From Scatosoma sp045614565 (GTDB taxonomy: Bacteria > Bacillota > Clostridia > Christensenellales > Borkfalkiaceae): a stretch of DNA of 64,000 nt. The position numbers and the translations under genes were made by a program. Shown here piece after piece: positions 32,827-41,917 of this stretch. Position 1 is the first letter of the stretch; the number at the start of each line of letters is the position of its first letter. The notes under the pieces are model-generated. The model did no database searches, was not told the origin of the DNA, and worked only from the letters and a program-made list of their open reading frames with translations. The stretch covers positions 1-64,000 of the forward strand of contig JAZLDG010000105.1 in the NCBI GenBank assembly GCA_045614565.1, read 5' to 3'.

Positions 32827-34575
32827 ATGGCTTTTTGCTCCTTTTCCAAAGATTGCGACGGAAATTATTTCGTTGCCGTGGAAAACAAATTCATCACCAA
32901 ATATTTACCCGAAGCGGACGGGTTCGCCGTAAAGGTTTACCTTTACGGTTTATATCTTTGCAAAAACGGCGACGTCGATTTTTCCTTGAAATCCATGGCG
33001 GAAGTTTTGAAATCCACCGAACAAAAAATCGCGGAAGCGTTTGCATTTTGGGAAGATTACGATCTTGTCGAAATTCTTTCCAAGGATCCGTTTGCCGTAC
33101 AGTATTTGCCCGTCAAATCGGCAATCGGCAGACCGAAAAAGATCCGTTACGAGCAATACGGCGATTTCAACAAGGAATTGCAACGCAAAATGCAAAAGGT
33201 GGGCAAATTCGTGTCTTCGGGGGATTATTTGAAATATATGCGCTTCCTGGAAGATACGGCTATGCAACCCCAAGCCCTTTTGCTGATTGCCGAATACTGT
33301 ATCAACAAGCAAGGCGAAGCCATTTCCCCGTCCTATATTTTCAATAAAGCCAAAAAGCTCTTAAACGGCGGCTGCACCACCTACGAACAGGTCGAACGCG
33401 AGCTGTCCAACTACCACGCCCACGAAGGCGAATTGACGGCGATTATCACGGCTTTGGGCGGGTATCAAAGAACGCCCGACGAAAACGATTATTCGCTCTA
33501 CCGCAAATGGACGGAAACGCTGGGCTTTACGTTCGACGGCGTATTGACGGCGGCGAAAAAACTCAAACGCGGCAGCGTCAACGCTTTGGATATGACGTTG
33601 GAAGAACTGTACGAACGCGGCAAAACGGAAGCAAAAGAAATCGACGCGTACTTAACCGATCGGGAAATGCTCGCGAGCTTGACCTTCCGCATCGCGAGAA
33701 AGCTCGGCGTCAAAGTGAGCAATCCCGCCACGTATATCGACGAATATACCGAAAAATGGTTTACGTACGGTTTTGAAGATTCTTCGCTTTTGGATATCGC
33801 GCTCTTTTGCTTGAAAACGGAACGCGGAAGCTTCGACGCGATGAACGCGATCGTAGGCAAACTGTTTGCAAACGGGATCGTCACCAAAGAAAGCGTAAAA
33901 GCGTTTTTGAAAGAAAAGAACGACGAATTGAAGCTGTTTGAAAAAATCCGCGAGATTTGCGGCTCTATCCGCAAGACGGCGACAAATCTTTCGTTGATCG
34001 CAACTTGGCGAAACTGGAAATTCAACGACGAAATGATTTTGGAAGCGGCAAAACGGAGCTGTACGAGCGCAAATCCCATCCCCTATATGAATAAAATTTT
34101 ATCCGACTGGAAAAACGGCGAAGTCTTTACGCTTTCCGACATTCCCGACGATAACAAAGGGGCAGGTACGCGTTTAAGCGAGAATAATTACGCTTCGCGC
34201 ACCTTTACAAACCCGTCAATCGAAGCAGCAAACGCAAAATCGGACAGAGAACGCTACTACGCCTTACTTCGTGAAAAAGCGCAAACCCGCGCCGATCGGT
34301 TTTTGGCAAAAGCCAATAGCAACGTGCGCTTTAAGGAACTTACGACGGAGTTGTCGTCAATGGAAATTTCGCTTGCAAAAGCGGAAGTATTCGAGCCGAA
34401 ACAATTACCCGCTTTGCAAGAAAAGAAAATCGCGCTTTTGGGCGAACGCAAGGAAATCCTTTTTGAACTCGGTATTCAAGAAGAAGATTTACAGCCCAAA
34501 TTTACCTGTAAAAAATGTTCAGATTCGGGCTTTTTGAAAAACGGCGTTGCTTGCGATTGTTACAAAAAAGCGTAA
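32827..34575 (+). CDS. DnaD-type primosomal protein with C-terminal loader-like zinc tail
   Basis: A 582-aa replication-initiation protein. The N terminus is a winged-helix DnaD/DnaB_N-like domain. Two DnaB_2/DnaD helical domains follow (around 215-290 and 310-400, with YIDEYTEKWFTYGF and YMNKILSDWKNGE, the latter near YxxxILxxW). The last ~120 residues (RADRFLAKANSN ... LPALQEKKIALLGERKEILFELGI ... CKKCSDSGFLKNGVACDC) look like the N-terminal region of a DnaI/DnaC helicase loader, including its zinc cluster, but no ATPase domain follows. GGGGAGA (32814-32820) sets the start at 32827. The frame to 32800 has no ribosome site. Confidence 0.88.
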   Translation: MAFCSFSKDCDGNYFVAVENKFITKYLPEADGFAVKVYLYGLYLCKNGDVDFSLKSMAEVLKSTEQKIAEAFAFWEDYDLVEILSKDPFAVQYLPVKSAIGRPKKIRYEQYGDFNKELQRKMQKVGKFVSSGDYLKYMRFLEDTAMQPQALLLIAEYCINKQGEAISPSYIFNKAKKLLNGGCTTYEQVERELSNYHAHEGELTAIITALGGYQRTPDENDYSLYRKWTETLGFTFDGVLTAAKKLKRGSVNALDMTLEELYERGKTEAKEIDAYLTDREMLASLTFRIARKLGVKVSNPATYIDEYTEKWFTYGFEDSSLLDIALFCLKTERGSFDAMNAIVGKLFANGIVTKESVKAFLKEKNDELKLFEKIREICGSIRKTATNLSLIATWRNWKFNDEMILEAAKRSCTSANPIPYMNKILSDWKNGEVFTLSDIPDDNKGAGTRLSENNYASRTFTNPSIEAANAKSDRERYYALLREKAQTRADRFLAKANSNVRFKELTTELSSMEISLAKAEVFEPKQLPALQEKKIALLGERKEILFELGIQEEDLQPKFTCKKCSDSGFLKNGVACDCYKKA

Positions 34576-34675
34576 AGAAAGAATTTTTTAAGATTTTTTA
34601 GTAAAGCGTAGTAAACACGCTTGCATTTTTCAAAAAAATACAGTAATATAAATAGGCGTTAAACGAACGCCGAAT

Positions 34676-34765
34676 GCAGAGATGTCTGAGTGGTTTAAGG
34701 AGCACGATTGGAAATCGTGTGATGCGGGAACGTATCCGGAGGTTCAAATCCTCTCCTCTGCGCCA
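34676..34765 (+). tRNA. tRNA-Ser (anticodon GGA)
   Basis: 90 nt, class II, CCA encoded. The acceptor GCAGAGA pairs with CCTCTGC over six pairs with an A-C at the base. The anticodon stem CACGA/TCGTG has loop TTGGAAA (GGA). The extra arm is GATGCGGGAACGTATC, and the T arm is GGAGG-TTCAAAT-CCTCT. A terminator follows at once. Confidence 0.95.
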
Positions 34766-34768
34766 AAA

Positions 34769-34797
34769 AAAACACACCCTTGTACGGGTGTGTTTTT
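34769..34797 (+). terminator. Terminator of tRNA-Ser
   Basis: AAACACACCC, loop TTGTAC, GGGTGTGTTT then T-rich sequence, directly after the tRNA. Confidence 0.85.
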
Positions 34798-34957
34798 GTT
34801 TTGCGTGGAGAAGAGATTGCAAAAGCCACGAATTATCGGAGTTTCACGCGAGCGAGCAAACACGTAAGTCTTGGGCTTTTTCAAACAACTTCGTTGCGAG
34901 CGAATCTTTGTTGCATAGCAACAAAATATCTTCACTGCGCCAACAATAAATAAAGCG

Positions 34958-34990
34958 ACGCCCCAAAAGCTTATTCAGCTTTTGGGGCGT
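34958..34990. terminator. 14-bp hairpin downstream of the SDR gene
   Basis: ACGCCCCAAAAGCT, loop TATTC, exact complement (34977-34990). It lies between tRNA-Ser and the convergent SDR gene. The bases 34798-34957 contain no supported gene. Confidence 0.7.
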
Positions 34991-35077
34991 ATTTCATCGA
35001 AGTATTATAAACGAGATTGACGAAATATAAACACTTTTTCGTCCCTAAAACCTTGTCGGTTTCAAATTCTTTTCAGG

Positions 35078-35839
35078 TTACGGTCTTAAACCGCTGCCTC
35101 CTTGTAAGGTAATCGTTTCACCCGTAACGTAACTCGCCTCGTCCGAACAAAGGAACACGCAAACGCCGCCGACGTCTTTTTCGGGATCGGCAAATCTGCC
35201 CATCGGTACGCCCTTGATCGTTTGTTCGTAACGTTCGGGATATTCTTCCTTGAACTTTTGCAAGCCTTCCGTCATTGCCAACGGGCAAATCACGTTTACG
35301 CGCACACCAAACGGCGCCCATTCGGTTGCCGCCACGCGGGAAAGTCCGCGGATACCTTCTTTCGCCGCCGCGTAGGAAGATTGTGCAATTCTGCCGAACA
35401 AGCCTGCGCCGCTTGCAAAGTTCACTACGCAACCTTTCGTTTCCTTTAAGTACGGGAACGCCTTTTGCATATAGAAGAACGTTGCGTACAAGCCCGAATA
35501 GATGGCAAGGTCTAAATCTTCTTTGGTGTGATCCACGAGCATCTTACCCGAAGCCGAAGCTTGCGCGTTATTCACAACCGCGTCGATACGTCCGAAACGT
35601 TCTACCGTTTTATCGATAACGTTTTGAATCGCCGCTTCGTCCGCGCCGTCCGCGGTTACGCAAAGCACTTGCGCGCCGTACGCCGTTTCAAGCTTTTCTT
35701 TCGCCGCAGTAAGCGTGCTTTCCGTTCTGCCCGTAATAACGAGCTTCGCGCCCGCTTTGGCAAAAGCCGTCGAAAGTCCAAATCCGATGCCTCTGCCGCC
35801 GCCCGTGATAATTACCACTTTGTCTTGTAATGAAATCAT
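35078..35839 (-). CDS. SDR family oxidoreductase, 253 aa
   Basis: A classical cytoplasmic NAD(P)-dependent dehydrogenase. TGGGRGIG is at about 12-19, NNAQA at the NNAG position, catalytic Ser in NFASGAGLFG, and Tyr/Lys in SSYAAAKEG. The C-terminal TGETITLQGGSGL is typical. The substrate is not clear. It stands alone on the minus strand between tRNA-Ser and the ManA/kinase gene, with its own terminator. It shares only family-level similarity with the dehydrogenase at 4884. Confidence 0.9.
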   Translation of the reverse strand: MISLQDKVVIITGGGRGIGFGLSTAFAKAGAKLVITGRTESTLTAAKEKLETAYGAQVLCVTADGADEAAIQNVIDKTVERFGRIDAVVNNAQASASGKMLVDHTKEDLDLAIYSGLYATFFYMQKAFPYLKETKGCVVNFASGAGLFGRIAQSSYAAAKEGIRGLSRVAATEWAPFGVRVNVICPLAMTEGLQKFKEEYPERYEQTIKGVPMGRFADPEKDVGGVCVFLCSDEASYVTGETITLQGGSGLRP

Positions 35840-35995
35840 ATAAAATTCTCCCTTTTTTTAGGCTCGATCGCCTTATTCTTCTAATTTTAGCTTTGCCACT
35901 CTGACGGAATGGCTCGTGCCGTACGCAAACGGCGTAACGATAAATTCGTCCTTAATGCACGAACAACCCAAAACCGACCTTTTCAAAAATGTAAT

Positions 35996-37849
35996 TTAAT
36001 CCATCAAAAGCGCCGCCGCGCCGAGAATCCCTGCGGAATTGCCCAAGGACGCGATCAAAATTTTTACCTGCGGACCTTTTTTACCTGCGAAAAGTTCTTT
36101 ATCCAAAAACGCCTGCAAGGGGTTGACGAGCGTATCGCCTTGCGCGCACACGCCCCCGCCCAAAATAATCGCTTCGGGACGGAACTCGTTTGCAAGGTTG
36201 GTAAGACCGACGCCAAGCTTTTCAATATAGTTATCTACGACCTGTTTCGCACCCCTATCTACCGCGTAATAATCAAACGCCGTTTTGCCCGTTACGTTTT
36301 CAAGAGAGCCGATCTCCCACATTTTGCACGTTTTATCCGCTTCCATCGCGCGTTTCGTGTCACGAATAAGCGCGGTCGCCGAAGCGTACGCTTCCAAACA
36401 CCCCTTTCTGCCGCAGGTGCATTGTTCGCCGCCCGCAACGATTACCGAATGACCAAGCTCCGCGCCTGCCGAACGGTTACCTTCAAAGAGCTTGTTATCA
36501 ATGACGATCCCGCCGCCCACACCCGTGCCGAGCGTAATCAAAATCGTATTCGAATACGCTTTTCCGCAACCGAACTTGGTTTCGCCGAGCGCAGCCACGT
36601 TGGCGTCGTTGGCAATTTTAACGGGTAAGCCCGTCAATTTTTGCGTTTCGTCGACGATCGCAAAATCTTCCCAACCAAGGTTGTTGGAATAGATCACCAC
36701 GCCGTTTTTACTGTCGATCATTCCCGGTACGCCCATACCGATCCCTTCGACGTCGCTCGCGCTTAAATTCGCGGTTTTAAGCAGCATTTGGCAAAGCCCC
36801 GCGATATTCGCCGCAACCCTGCCTGCCCCAAATTCGCTTTCGGTGGGGACTTTATCGGACACGAGAATATTCCCCGCGTCGTCCACGATCCCGCCTTTGA
36901 TAAACGTTCCGCCTAAATCAATACCGATATAATATTTCCGAATCTCCGTCATAACGATCTCCATATTTCCTTTCAAAATATATTTTCCAAAATCGGCGGG
37001 AACGAAAAAGCTGTCGCCCGCGCGTACCGTTTTATTTTCAATTTGCCCTTCCCCGCGAACGCAAGTAAGCGCGTGGAACGTTTTGCCGTCCGTTTTTTGC
37101 TTTTTTTCGTTATCCACGATCAGCTTGGTTACCGTAAAGTATTTGCTAACGCCGATACGCTCGCCGCCGCAAACGTTTACGCGTAAGGGCTTGCTTTCAA
37201 ATTTTTTAAGATCGGTAACCTTTAACGCTTTGTCTACGTGCAATTCGCGAAGCTTCCCGTCCGCGCCCTTTCTACCGTAATCGTATACGCGATAGGTAAG
37301 GTTGCTGTTTTGCTGAATTTCACAAATTAAGCACCCTTTCGCGATGGCGTGGATCGTACCCGACGGGATAAAATAACATTCGCCCGCTTTGACTTCGTAG
37401 AAATTGAGAAGCTCGACAAGGCAATTTTCGGCGATTGCCTTTTCGTATTTGGCTTTGGTTACGTCACGGTTAAAGCCAAGATAAATTCCCGCGCCTTCGT
37501 CCGCTTCGACGATATACCACATCTCCGTTTTTCCGAAAGAGTTTTCGTTTTTTAACGCGTAATCGTCCGACGGGTGGACCTGCACCGAAAGATCGGCTTT
37601 CGCGTCGATAAATTTAATCAAGGTAGGGAAAAAAGGAAAATCCAAAGCGTTTGCGCTAAGCTCGTTCCCGCCCGCTACGCTCGCAAGCGTTTCGCCCGTT
37701 TCCAAACGGGTTTGTCCGTCCTTATGAAAGGAAAGCTCCCAACTTTCCGCGCAAGGCGTTTTATCCGTATTCTTGCCGTATTTCTCTTTCAGCTTCGTTC
37801 CGCCCTAAACGTTGTCCTTACATTCGGGGTATAATTTTACGATATCCAT
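35996..37849 (-). CDS. Mannose-6-phosphate isomerase / ROK glucokinase fusion, interrupted by TAG at codon 15
   Basis: The N-terminal ~300 residues are a class I phosphomannose isomerase (SVQVHPSDDYA, KTEMWYIV, zinc His in PSGTIHAI, EIQQNSNLTYRVYDYGR), converting Man-6-P and Fru-6-P. The C-terminal ~315 are a ROK sugar kinase (GIDLGGTFIKGG, catalytic NDANVAALGE, zinc motif CTCGRKGCLE). They join in frame at EIVMTEIRKYYIG. The ATG at 37849 has GGAG 9 bp upstream and reads MDIVKLYPECKDNV, then TAG (37805-37807), then GGTKLKEKYG. The family has Trp here (WGG), so TGG became TAG. Without readthrough only the shorter frame from 37705 remains, which lacks the isomerase N terminus. The kinase half is intact. 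Confidence 0.85.
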
Positions 37850-37928
37850 ATTCCGCTTCTCCTATACCACGCTCATACTTTATATTATACTATAAAGAAT
37901 TATACTATTTTTCTATATTTTTGTCAAT

Positions 37929-37953
37929 AAAAAAAACGGGGATTTTTCCCCGT
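37929..37953 (-). terminator. Terminator of ddl
   Basis: ACGGGGA/TCCCCGT hairpin with eight T on the minus strand, directly downstream of ddl. Confidence 0.85.
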
Positions 37954-37959
37954 CCTTTA

Positions 37960-39075
37960 TTATTTCGTATAACCTTTTACGGTTTTGAGTATGCCCGTGG
38001 AAAGGATCTTTTTTTCTTCGCGTTTGGAAAGTGCAATCCCCTCTTCGATTAAGTCGCTGAAAAACGCGCGGGCGTCCGTTACGCGCTCGCAAAATAAATA
38101 ATACGCAAGCGAGCCTGGGACGGTATTGACTTCGCAAAGATAGGCTTTTTCACCGCTAATGAGAAAGTCCATTCTAACCACGCCTTTTAAGTTCATTCTC
38201 TTATACACGGTCTTGGTGTACGCGCGGATTTTATCGCGCAAATCCCCCGTCAACGCGTACCTGTTCCCGCCTTTTTGCGCCATACCCCCGTCCGTTTGAC
38301 GGCGAACGTATTTGTCTTCAAAGGAATACAAACCTTTCCCAAAGGCTTCTTCCGGCTCGGAAACGCAAATTTCGCCGTGGAGCATATACGCCGCGCAATT
38401 CACGTCGCGCTTTTCTTCTAAATACCTTTCTATCACTACCCGCGTATCGATCGCAAACGCCGCTTCGATCGCCGTCTTTGCTTCCTTTTCGTCGTTTGCA
38501 ACCGCGATCCCTATGGACGAGCCCAAATGTGCGGGTTTAATAACGACGGGATATTTCAGCCTTGATTCGATACTTTTGAGCAAAAACGCACCCCGTTTTT
38601 CATAGTCCGCTTCGTTGACGCGAATATAATCCACCGTGGGAATATTAAGCGAACGCATAAACAGCTTCGTCATACTCTTATCCATAAACACGCTCGAAGA
38701 TAAAAGATCGGGCGAAGCGAACGGGATTCCGTTCCATTCCATCATCGCCGAAACGCCGCCGCCTTCACCCAAACCGCCGTGACAGCAATTGAGCGCGACG
38801 TCAATTTTCGCCAAGCGTTTAACACGGTTTTTTCGCCAAACGTATAGGCTTCCGCCGTCGAAAAATACACGCTCGAATCCCGTATATTTTTTATCGCGAA
38901 ACACGCTTACGTCGGTCATTTTCGGCGACGTATACAAGCCGCCGTCGGTATGTATATAAATGGGAACGGGCGTATATTTCGTACAATCGATTAGATTGAG
39001 TACGAAAACGCCCGTCAACACGGAAATTTCGTTTTCACACGACTTGCCGCCAAAGAGTACCGCCACTTTTCTCAT
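37960..39075 (-). CDS. ddl: D-alanine--D-alanine ligase
   Basis: ATP-grasp ligase that makes the D-Ala-D-Ala dipeptide for peptidoglycan. The N terminus KVAVLFGGKSCENEISVLTG, the HGGLGEGG substrate loop, the ATP-binding VIKPAHLGSSIGIAVA and the metal-binding MDFLISGEKAYLCEVNTVPGSLAYYLF are all visible. 371 aa is normal. It follows the MurF-like gene on the same strand by 63 bp, so both steps of pentapeptide formation are likely co-expressed. Confidence 0.93.
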   Translation of the reverse strand: MRKVAVLFGGKSCENEISVLTGVFVLNLIDCTKYTPVPIYIHTDGGLYTSPKMTDVSVFRDKKYTGFERVFFDGGSLYVWRKNRVKRLAKIDVALNCCHGGLGEGGGVSAMMEWNGIPFASPDLLSSSVFMDKSMTKLFMRSLNIPTVDYIRVNEADYEKRGAFLLKSIESRLKYPVVIKPAHLGSSIGIAVANDEKEAKTAIEAAFAIDTRVVIERYLEEKRDVNCAAYMLHGEICVSEPEEAFGKGLYSFEDKYVRRQTDGGMAQKGGNRYALTGDLRDKIRAYTKTVYKRMNLKGVVRMDFLISGEKAYLCEVNTVPGSLAYYLFCERVTDARAFFSDLIEEGIALSKREEKKILSTGILKTVKGYTK

Positions 39076-39138
39076 TAAAAAAACACCTCCGCGTATATTC
39101 TTTGCTTTGGTGTTTCTTGCGTTTTTATATTAGTCTAT

Positions 39139-40743
39139 TCAATAAACGTCAGGCAAGTCGTTAAGAAAAAGAACGGCGTCGCCTACTAAAATCCAATCCG
39201 AAAGCGTTTGCTTGGCTTTATCGAGCGTAGGCACGCATACGAGCTTGCTTTCGTCCCCGCCTCCGTCTATATACCCCTTTTTCACAACGCCGACGAGCGT
39301 TTCCCCTACGAGAATAACCAAGTCCAAGCCTGCCTTTGCGATGCGCTCGCCCAGCTCCGCATTGATTTTTTCTTCCAAAACGCCGCATTCGACGATCCCC
39401 GGGGTTACCAAGCATTTTCTGCCCGAAAAGCGCGACAGCGCGGCAATCGCTTCCGCCGCGCCGCGGGGATTTGCGTTATAGCCGTCGTCCAAAATATACA
39501 CGCCGCCGTTTTCAACGAGCTGCAATCTATGCGGGATTGCTTCCATTTCCGAAACGGCGGTTGCGATCTCTTGCAAGCTTACGCCCATTTCCACCGCAAG
39601 CGTCGCCGCAAGCTGGATATTTTCCACCGCCGCCGTACCCAAAAGCTTGGTTGTAATCTCTACGCTTTCACCCTTTATCCGCAAAGTAAATTGCGTATCC
39701 GTGGCGTTCAAACGTATATTTTCCACCGCCGCGCCGTCGGCGAAAAGCACGTTTTGGGGATTTTCCCCAAACGCCGTTCGCACCCGCACTTTCAAGCTTT
39801 CGCCGCAAACGACCTTCGCGCCGCTTTTGATAATTTCACTCTTTTCCGCAAAAACTTTATCCAAGCTTTCAAAGGTTGAAATATGCTGTTCGCATACGCC
39901 CGTGAACACGGCGTACGCAGGCTTTACAAGCGAACAAAGCTCGGCAATATCCCCCGCCTTCCGCGCGCCCATTTCGACGATAAAGACTTCTTTTTTCGCA
40001 AATTCTTCGCCAAACACCGTTTTCGCAACGCCGATAGGCGTATTGTACGAAGCGGGCGTTTCCACCGTTTTATAACGGGTAGAAAGCATTGCTTTCAAGA
40101 TATTTTTTACCGAAGTTTTCCCGTAACTGCCTACCACGCCTACGCGGATAATATCCGTTTCATCAAGTACCTGCCCCGCACGTTTCACGAATTTACGGTT
40201 ACGCGCGTTTTCAAAAATACCCGTCGTGGCGTTTGCCGCGCAAAACAAAAACGGCAAAAGCATCGGCAATACGCAAGCGGGAACGTAGGCGATTACGCCG
40301 TACAAAAACGAGCCGTTCCACGCCGCCAAAAAAGAAAGCAGGGCAAGAAACGCGTACGTTACGCAAGCGGTGAAAAAGGCGTAAACGCCAAACAGCCGCA
40401 CCGCTCTGCCCGTGAAGTTGACTTTGAGTTTCAAAGCGTATTTTTTATCCACGAAAATAAACGCGATCAAAAATCCGCAAAAGGGGATCGCCGAAATATA
40501 CCTTGCGGCGGTTTGCCCCAAAAAGGAAAAGCAAAGCGCGAAAACGGACGTCGTCATACCAAGACACAGCGTTAAAATACAAAGTCGGTTAAAAAACAAA
40601 TTATCCGCGCGGGATAACCAGCCTAAAAAGGTTTTGTTTTTATAACCGCTTTGTTGCATTGCGCCCACCGTTTTACTCGTCATTAAGCAAAACAGCGTCG
40701 TCAATATCAGCGTTGCAATCAGTCTTTGTACCGTTTCCGTCAT
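39139..40743 (-). CDS. Membrane-anchored MurF-like Mur ligase
   Basis: Likely adds D-Ala-D-Ala to UDP-MurNAc-tripeptide. The central domain has the P loop GVVGSYGKTSVKN, the SYNTPIG motif of MurF, VEMGARKAGDI and the C-terminal domain DDGYNANPRG. The usual UDP-binding N-terminal domain is absent. Instead about 190 residues with five hydrophobic segments precede the ATPase core. 534 aa. It lies between the hydrolase gene (71 bp overlap) and ddl. Membrane location would place the last cytoplasmic precursor step near MraY. Another Mur-type amide ligase activity is possible. Confidence 0.85.
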   Translation of the reverse strand: MTETVQRLIATLILTTLFCLMTSKTVGAMQQSGYKNKTFLGWLSRADNLFFNRLCILTLCLGMTTSVFALCFSFLGQTAARYISAIPFCGFLIAFIFVDKKYALKLKVNFTGRAVRLFGVYAFFTACVTYAFLALLSFLAAWNGSFLYGVIAYVPACVLPMLLPFLFCAANATTGIFENARNRKFVKRAGQVLDETDIIRVGVVGSYGKTSVKNILKAMLSTRYKTVETPASYNTPIGVAKTVFGEEFAKKEVFIVEMGARKAGDIAELCSLVKPAYAVFTGVCEQHISTFESLDKVFAEKSEIIKSGAKVVCGESLKVRVRTAFGENPQNVLFADGAAVENIRLNATDTQFTLRIKGESVEITTKLLGTAAVENIQLAATLAVEMGVSLQEIATAVSEMEAIPHRLQLVENGGVYILDDGYNANPRGAAEAIAALSRFSGRKCLVTPGIVECGVLEEKINAELGERIAKAGLDLVILVGETLVGVVKKGYIDGGGDESKLVCVPTLDKAKQTLSDWILVGDAVLFLNDLPDVY

Positions 40744-41452
40744 ATAAAAATTCCTCTGTTATCAAATTAAAAAGTAAAGGGTTTTCCGCAAAAGCGAAAT
40801 GTCCGCCCGCAATCTCCCGCAAAACGCAACGGGGAAAAGCGGCTTGATAGATTTTCGCTTCCGCCATCGTCGTCGTACGGTCTTGTTCACCCTGCACGAT
40901 CAGCACTTCGTTTTTGACCGCTTTCGCAGCTTGGCGTAAATCTTCGTTGACGATTTTTTTATAGCTTTCTTTCATTATCGGCAGCAAAGAACGGTATTCC
41001 TTGCTCCCGAACCGCTTTTCGGCGTAACGCGGGGCAAACTTTTTCACCAAGCGGTACAAGCCAACCTTGAAGCGATAGGAAAAGCCGCGTTTCAAAATAA
41101 TCCCCGCCGCACCCGTCAAAACGATTTTTTCAAAGCGATCGCTTTTTTTACTCGCCGCCTTGACCGCCACTCGACAGCCGAACGAGTGGGCGATAATATG
41201 CGGTTTTTCTATCTGCAAAGCGGCAAGAACTTCGTTTAGCCATTCCGCGTAATCGTCCACGGAAAAGGGGGTTTTCAAAGCTCCGCTTTTGCCAAAGCCC
41301 AAAAAATCGATCGCCGTGACCTTAAAAAAACGGGAAAAATACGCGATTTGCGCCGAAAAAGCTTCTTTATTAGAAAGATATCCGTGCAAAAAGACGAGAT
41401 CACGTCCTTTACCCTTTTGTAAAAACGAAACTTCGGATAAAATGCCGTCCGT
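40673..41452 (-). CDS. Alpha/beta hydrolase without a usual start codon
   Basis: A cytoplasmic hydrolase of the MhpC/BioH type. VFLHGYLSNKEA is the oxyanion region, HSFGCRVA the nucleophile elbow, QGEQDRTT the acid loop, and GGHFAF the catalytic His. The coding likeness begins at about DGILSEVSFLQKGKG, upstream of the first usual start (TTG 41389, which would cut into the oxyanion strand). The frame opens directly after the rimI stop and contains no ATG or GTG. An ACG at 41452 or ATT at 41443, after an AAGGGGG, are the only start-like codons. It overlaps the MurF-like gene by 71 bp. The substrate is unknown. Confidence 0.78.
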   Translation of the reverse strand, partial: TDGILSEVSFLQKGKGRDLVFLHGYLSNKEAFSAQIAYFSRFFKVTAIDFLGFGKSGALKTPFSVDDYAEWLNEVLAALQIEKPHIIAHSFGCRVAVKAASKKSDRFEKIVLTGAAGIILKRGFSYRFKVGLYRLVKKFAPRYAEKRFGSKEYRSLLPIMKESYKKIVNEDLRQAAKAVKNEVLIVQGEQDRTTTMAEAKIYQAAFPRCVLREIAGGHFAFAENPLLFNLITEEFLYDGNGTKTDCNADIDDAVLLNDE

Positions 41453-41485
41453 ACCGTTCGTCCCCCTTTCGCCAAAAGCGAAATC

Positions 41486-41917
41486 TTAAAACTCTTTTTT
41501 CATTTCCAAGGCGTTCTCGCCGTCCGCGTAATAGCGTTCCCGCACCCGTGTTTTCAAAAAACCGCGGCTTTCGTACAGCCCAAGCGCGGGCGTATTGCCT
41601 TGCCGAACTTCCAAAAATACGCGTACACCGCCAGCTCTTTTAATCCCGTCCAAAAAGGCATTCAAAAGCAAACCGCCTACGCCCTTTCCGCGGCAATCGG
41701 GTTTCACACCGATTTTCAAAAGCTCGCCGTCGTCAAAAAGCAAAGTTCCGCAAACGAAGCCGATTGCTTCCCCGTTTTCTTCGGCGCAAAAGCCGAAAAA
41801 GTTTTTATCCGCGAGCTGGTTTTGCCACATAAGCTCCGTCCAAGCGTCGGGAAACACGGTGTTATCGAGCGCGATAAGCAGCGCAAGATCTTTTTCCGTA
41901 CATTCGCGTAAGATCAT
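41486..41917 (-). CDS. rimI: Ribosomal-protein-alanine N-acetyltransferase (RimI-like)
   Basis: A 143-aa GNAT acetyltransferase using acetyl-CoA on N-terminal residues. The acetyl-CoA loop reads VKPDCRGKGVGGLLL, followed by RVFLEVRQGNTPALGLYESRGF, the RimI signature. Its ATG overlaps the tsaB stop by 4 bp. The gene order tsaE-tsaB-rimI is conserved in Firmicutes. Confidence 0.92.
   Translation of the reverse strand: MILRECTEKDLALLIALDNTVFPDAWTELMWQNQLADKNFFGFCAEENGEAIGFVCGTLLFDDGELLKIGVKPDCRGKGVGGLLLNAFLDGIKRAGGVRVFLEVRQGNTPALGLYESRGFLKTRVRERYYADGENALEMKKEF

Noticed and set aside
34674..34949. Open frames over tRNA-Ser (34674-34949 and 34682-34867)
   Set aside because: They are translations of the tRNA and its terminator. 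No ribosome site and no family likeness.
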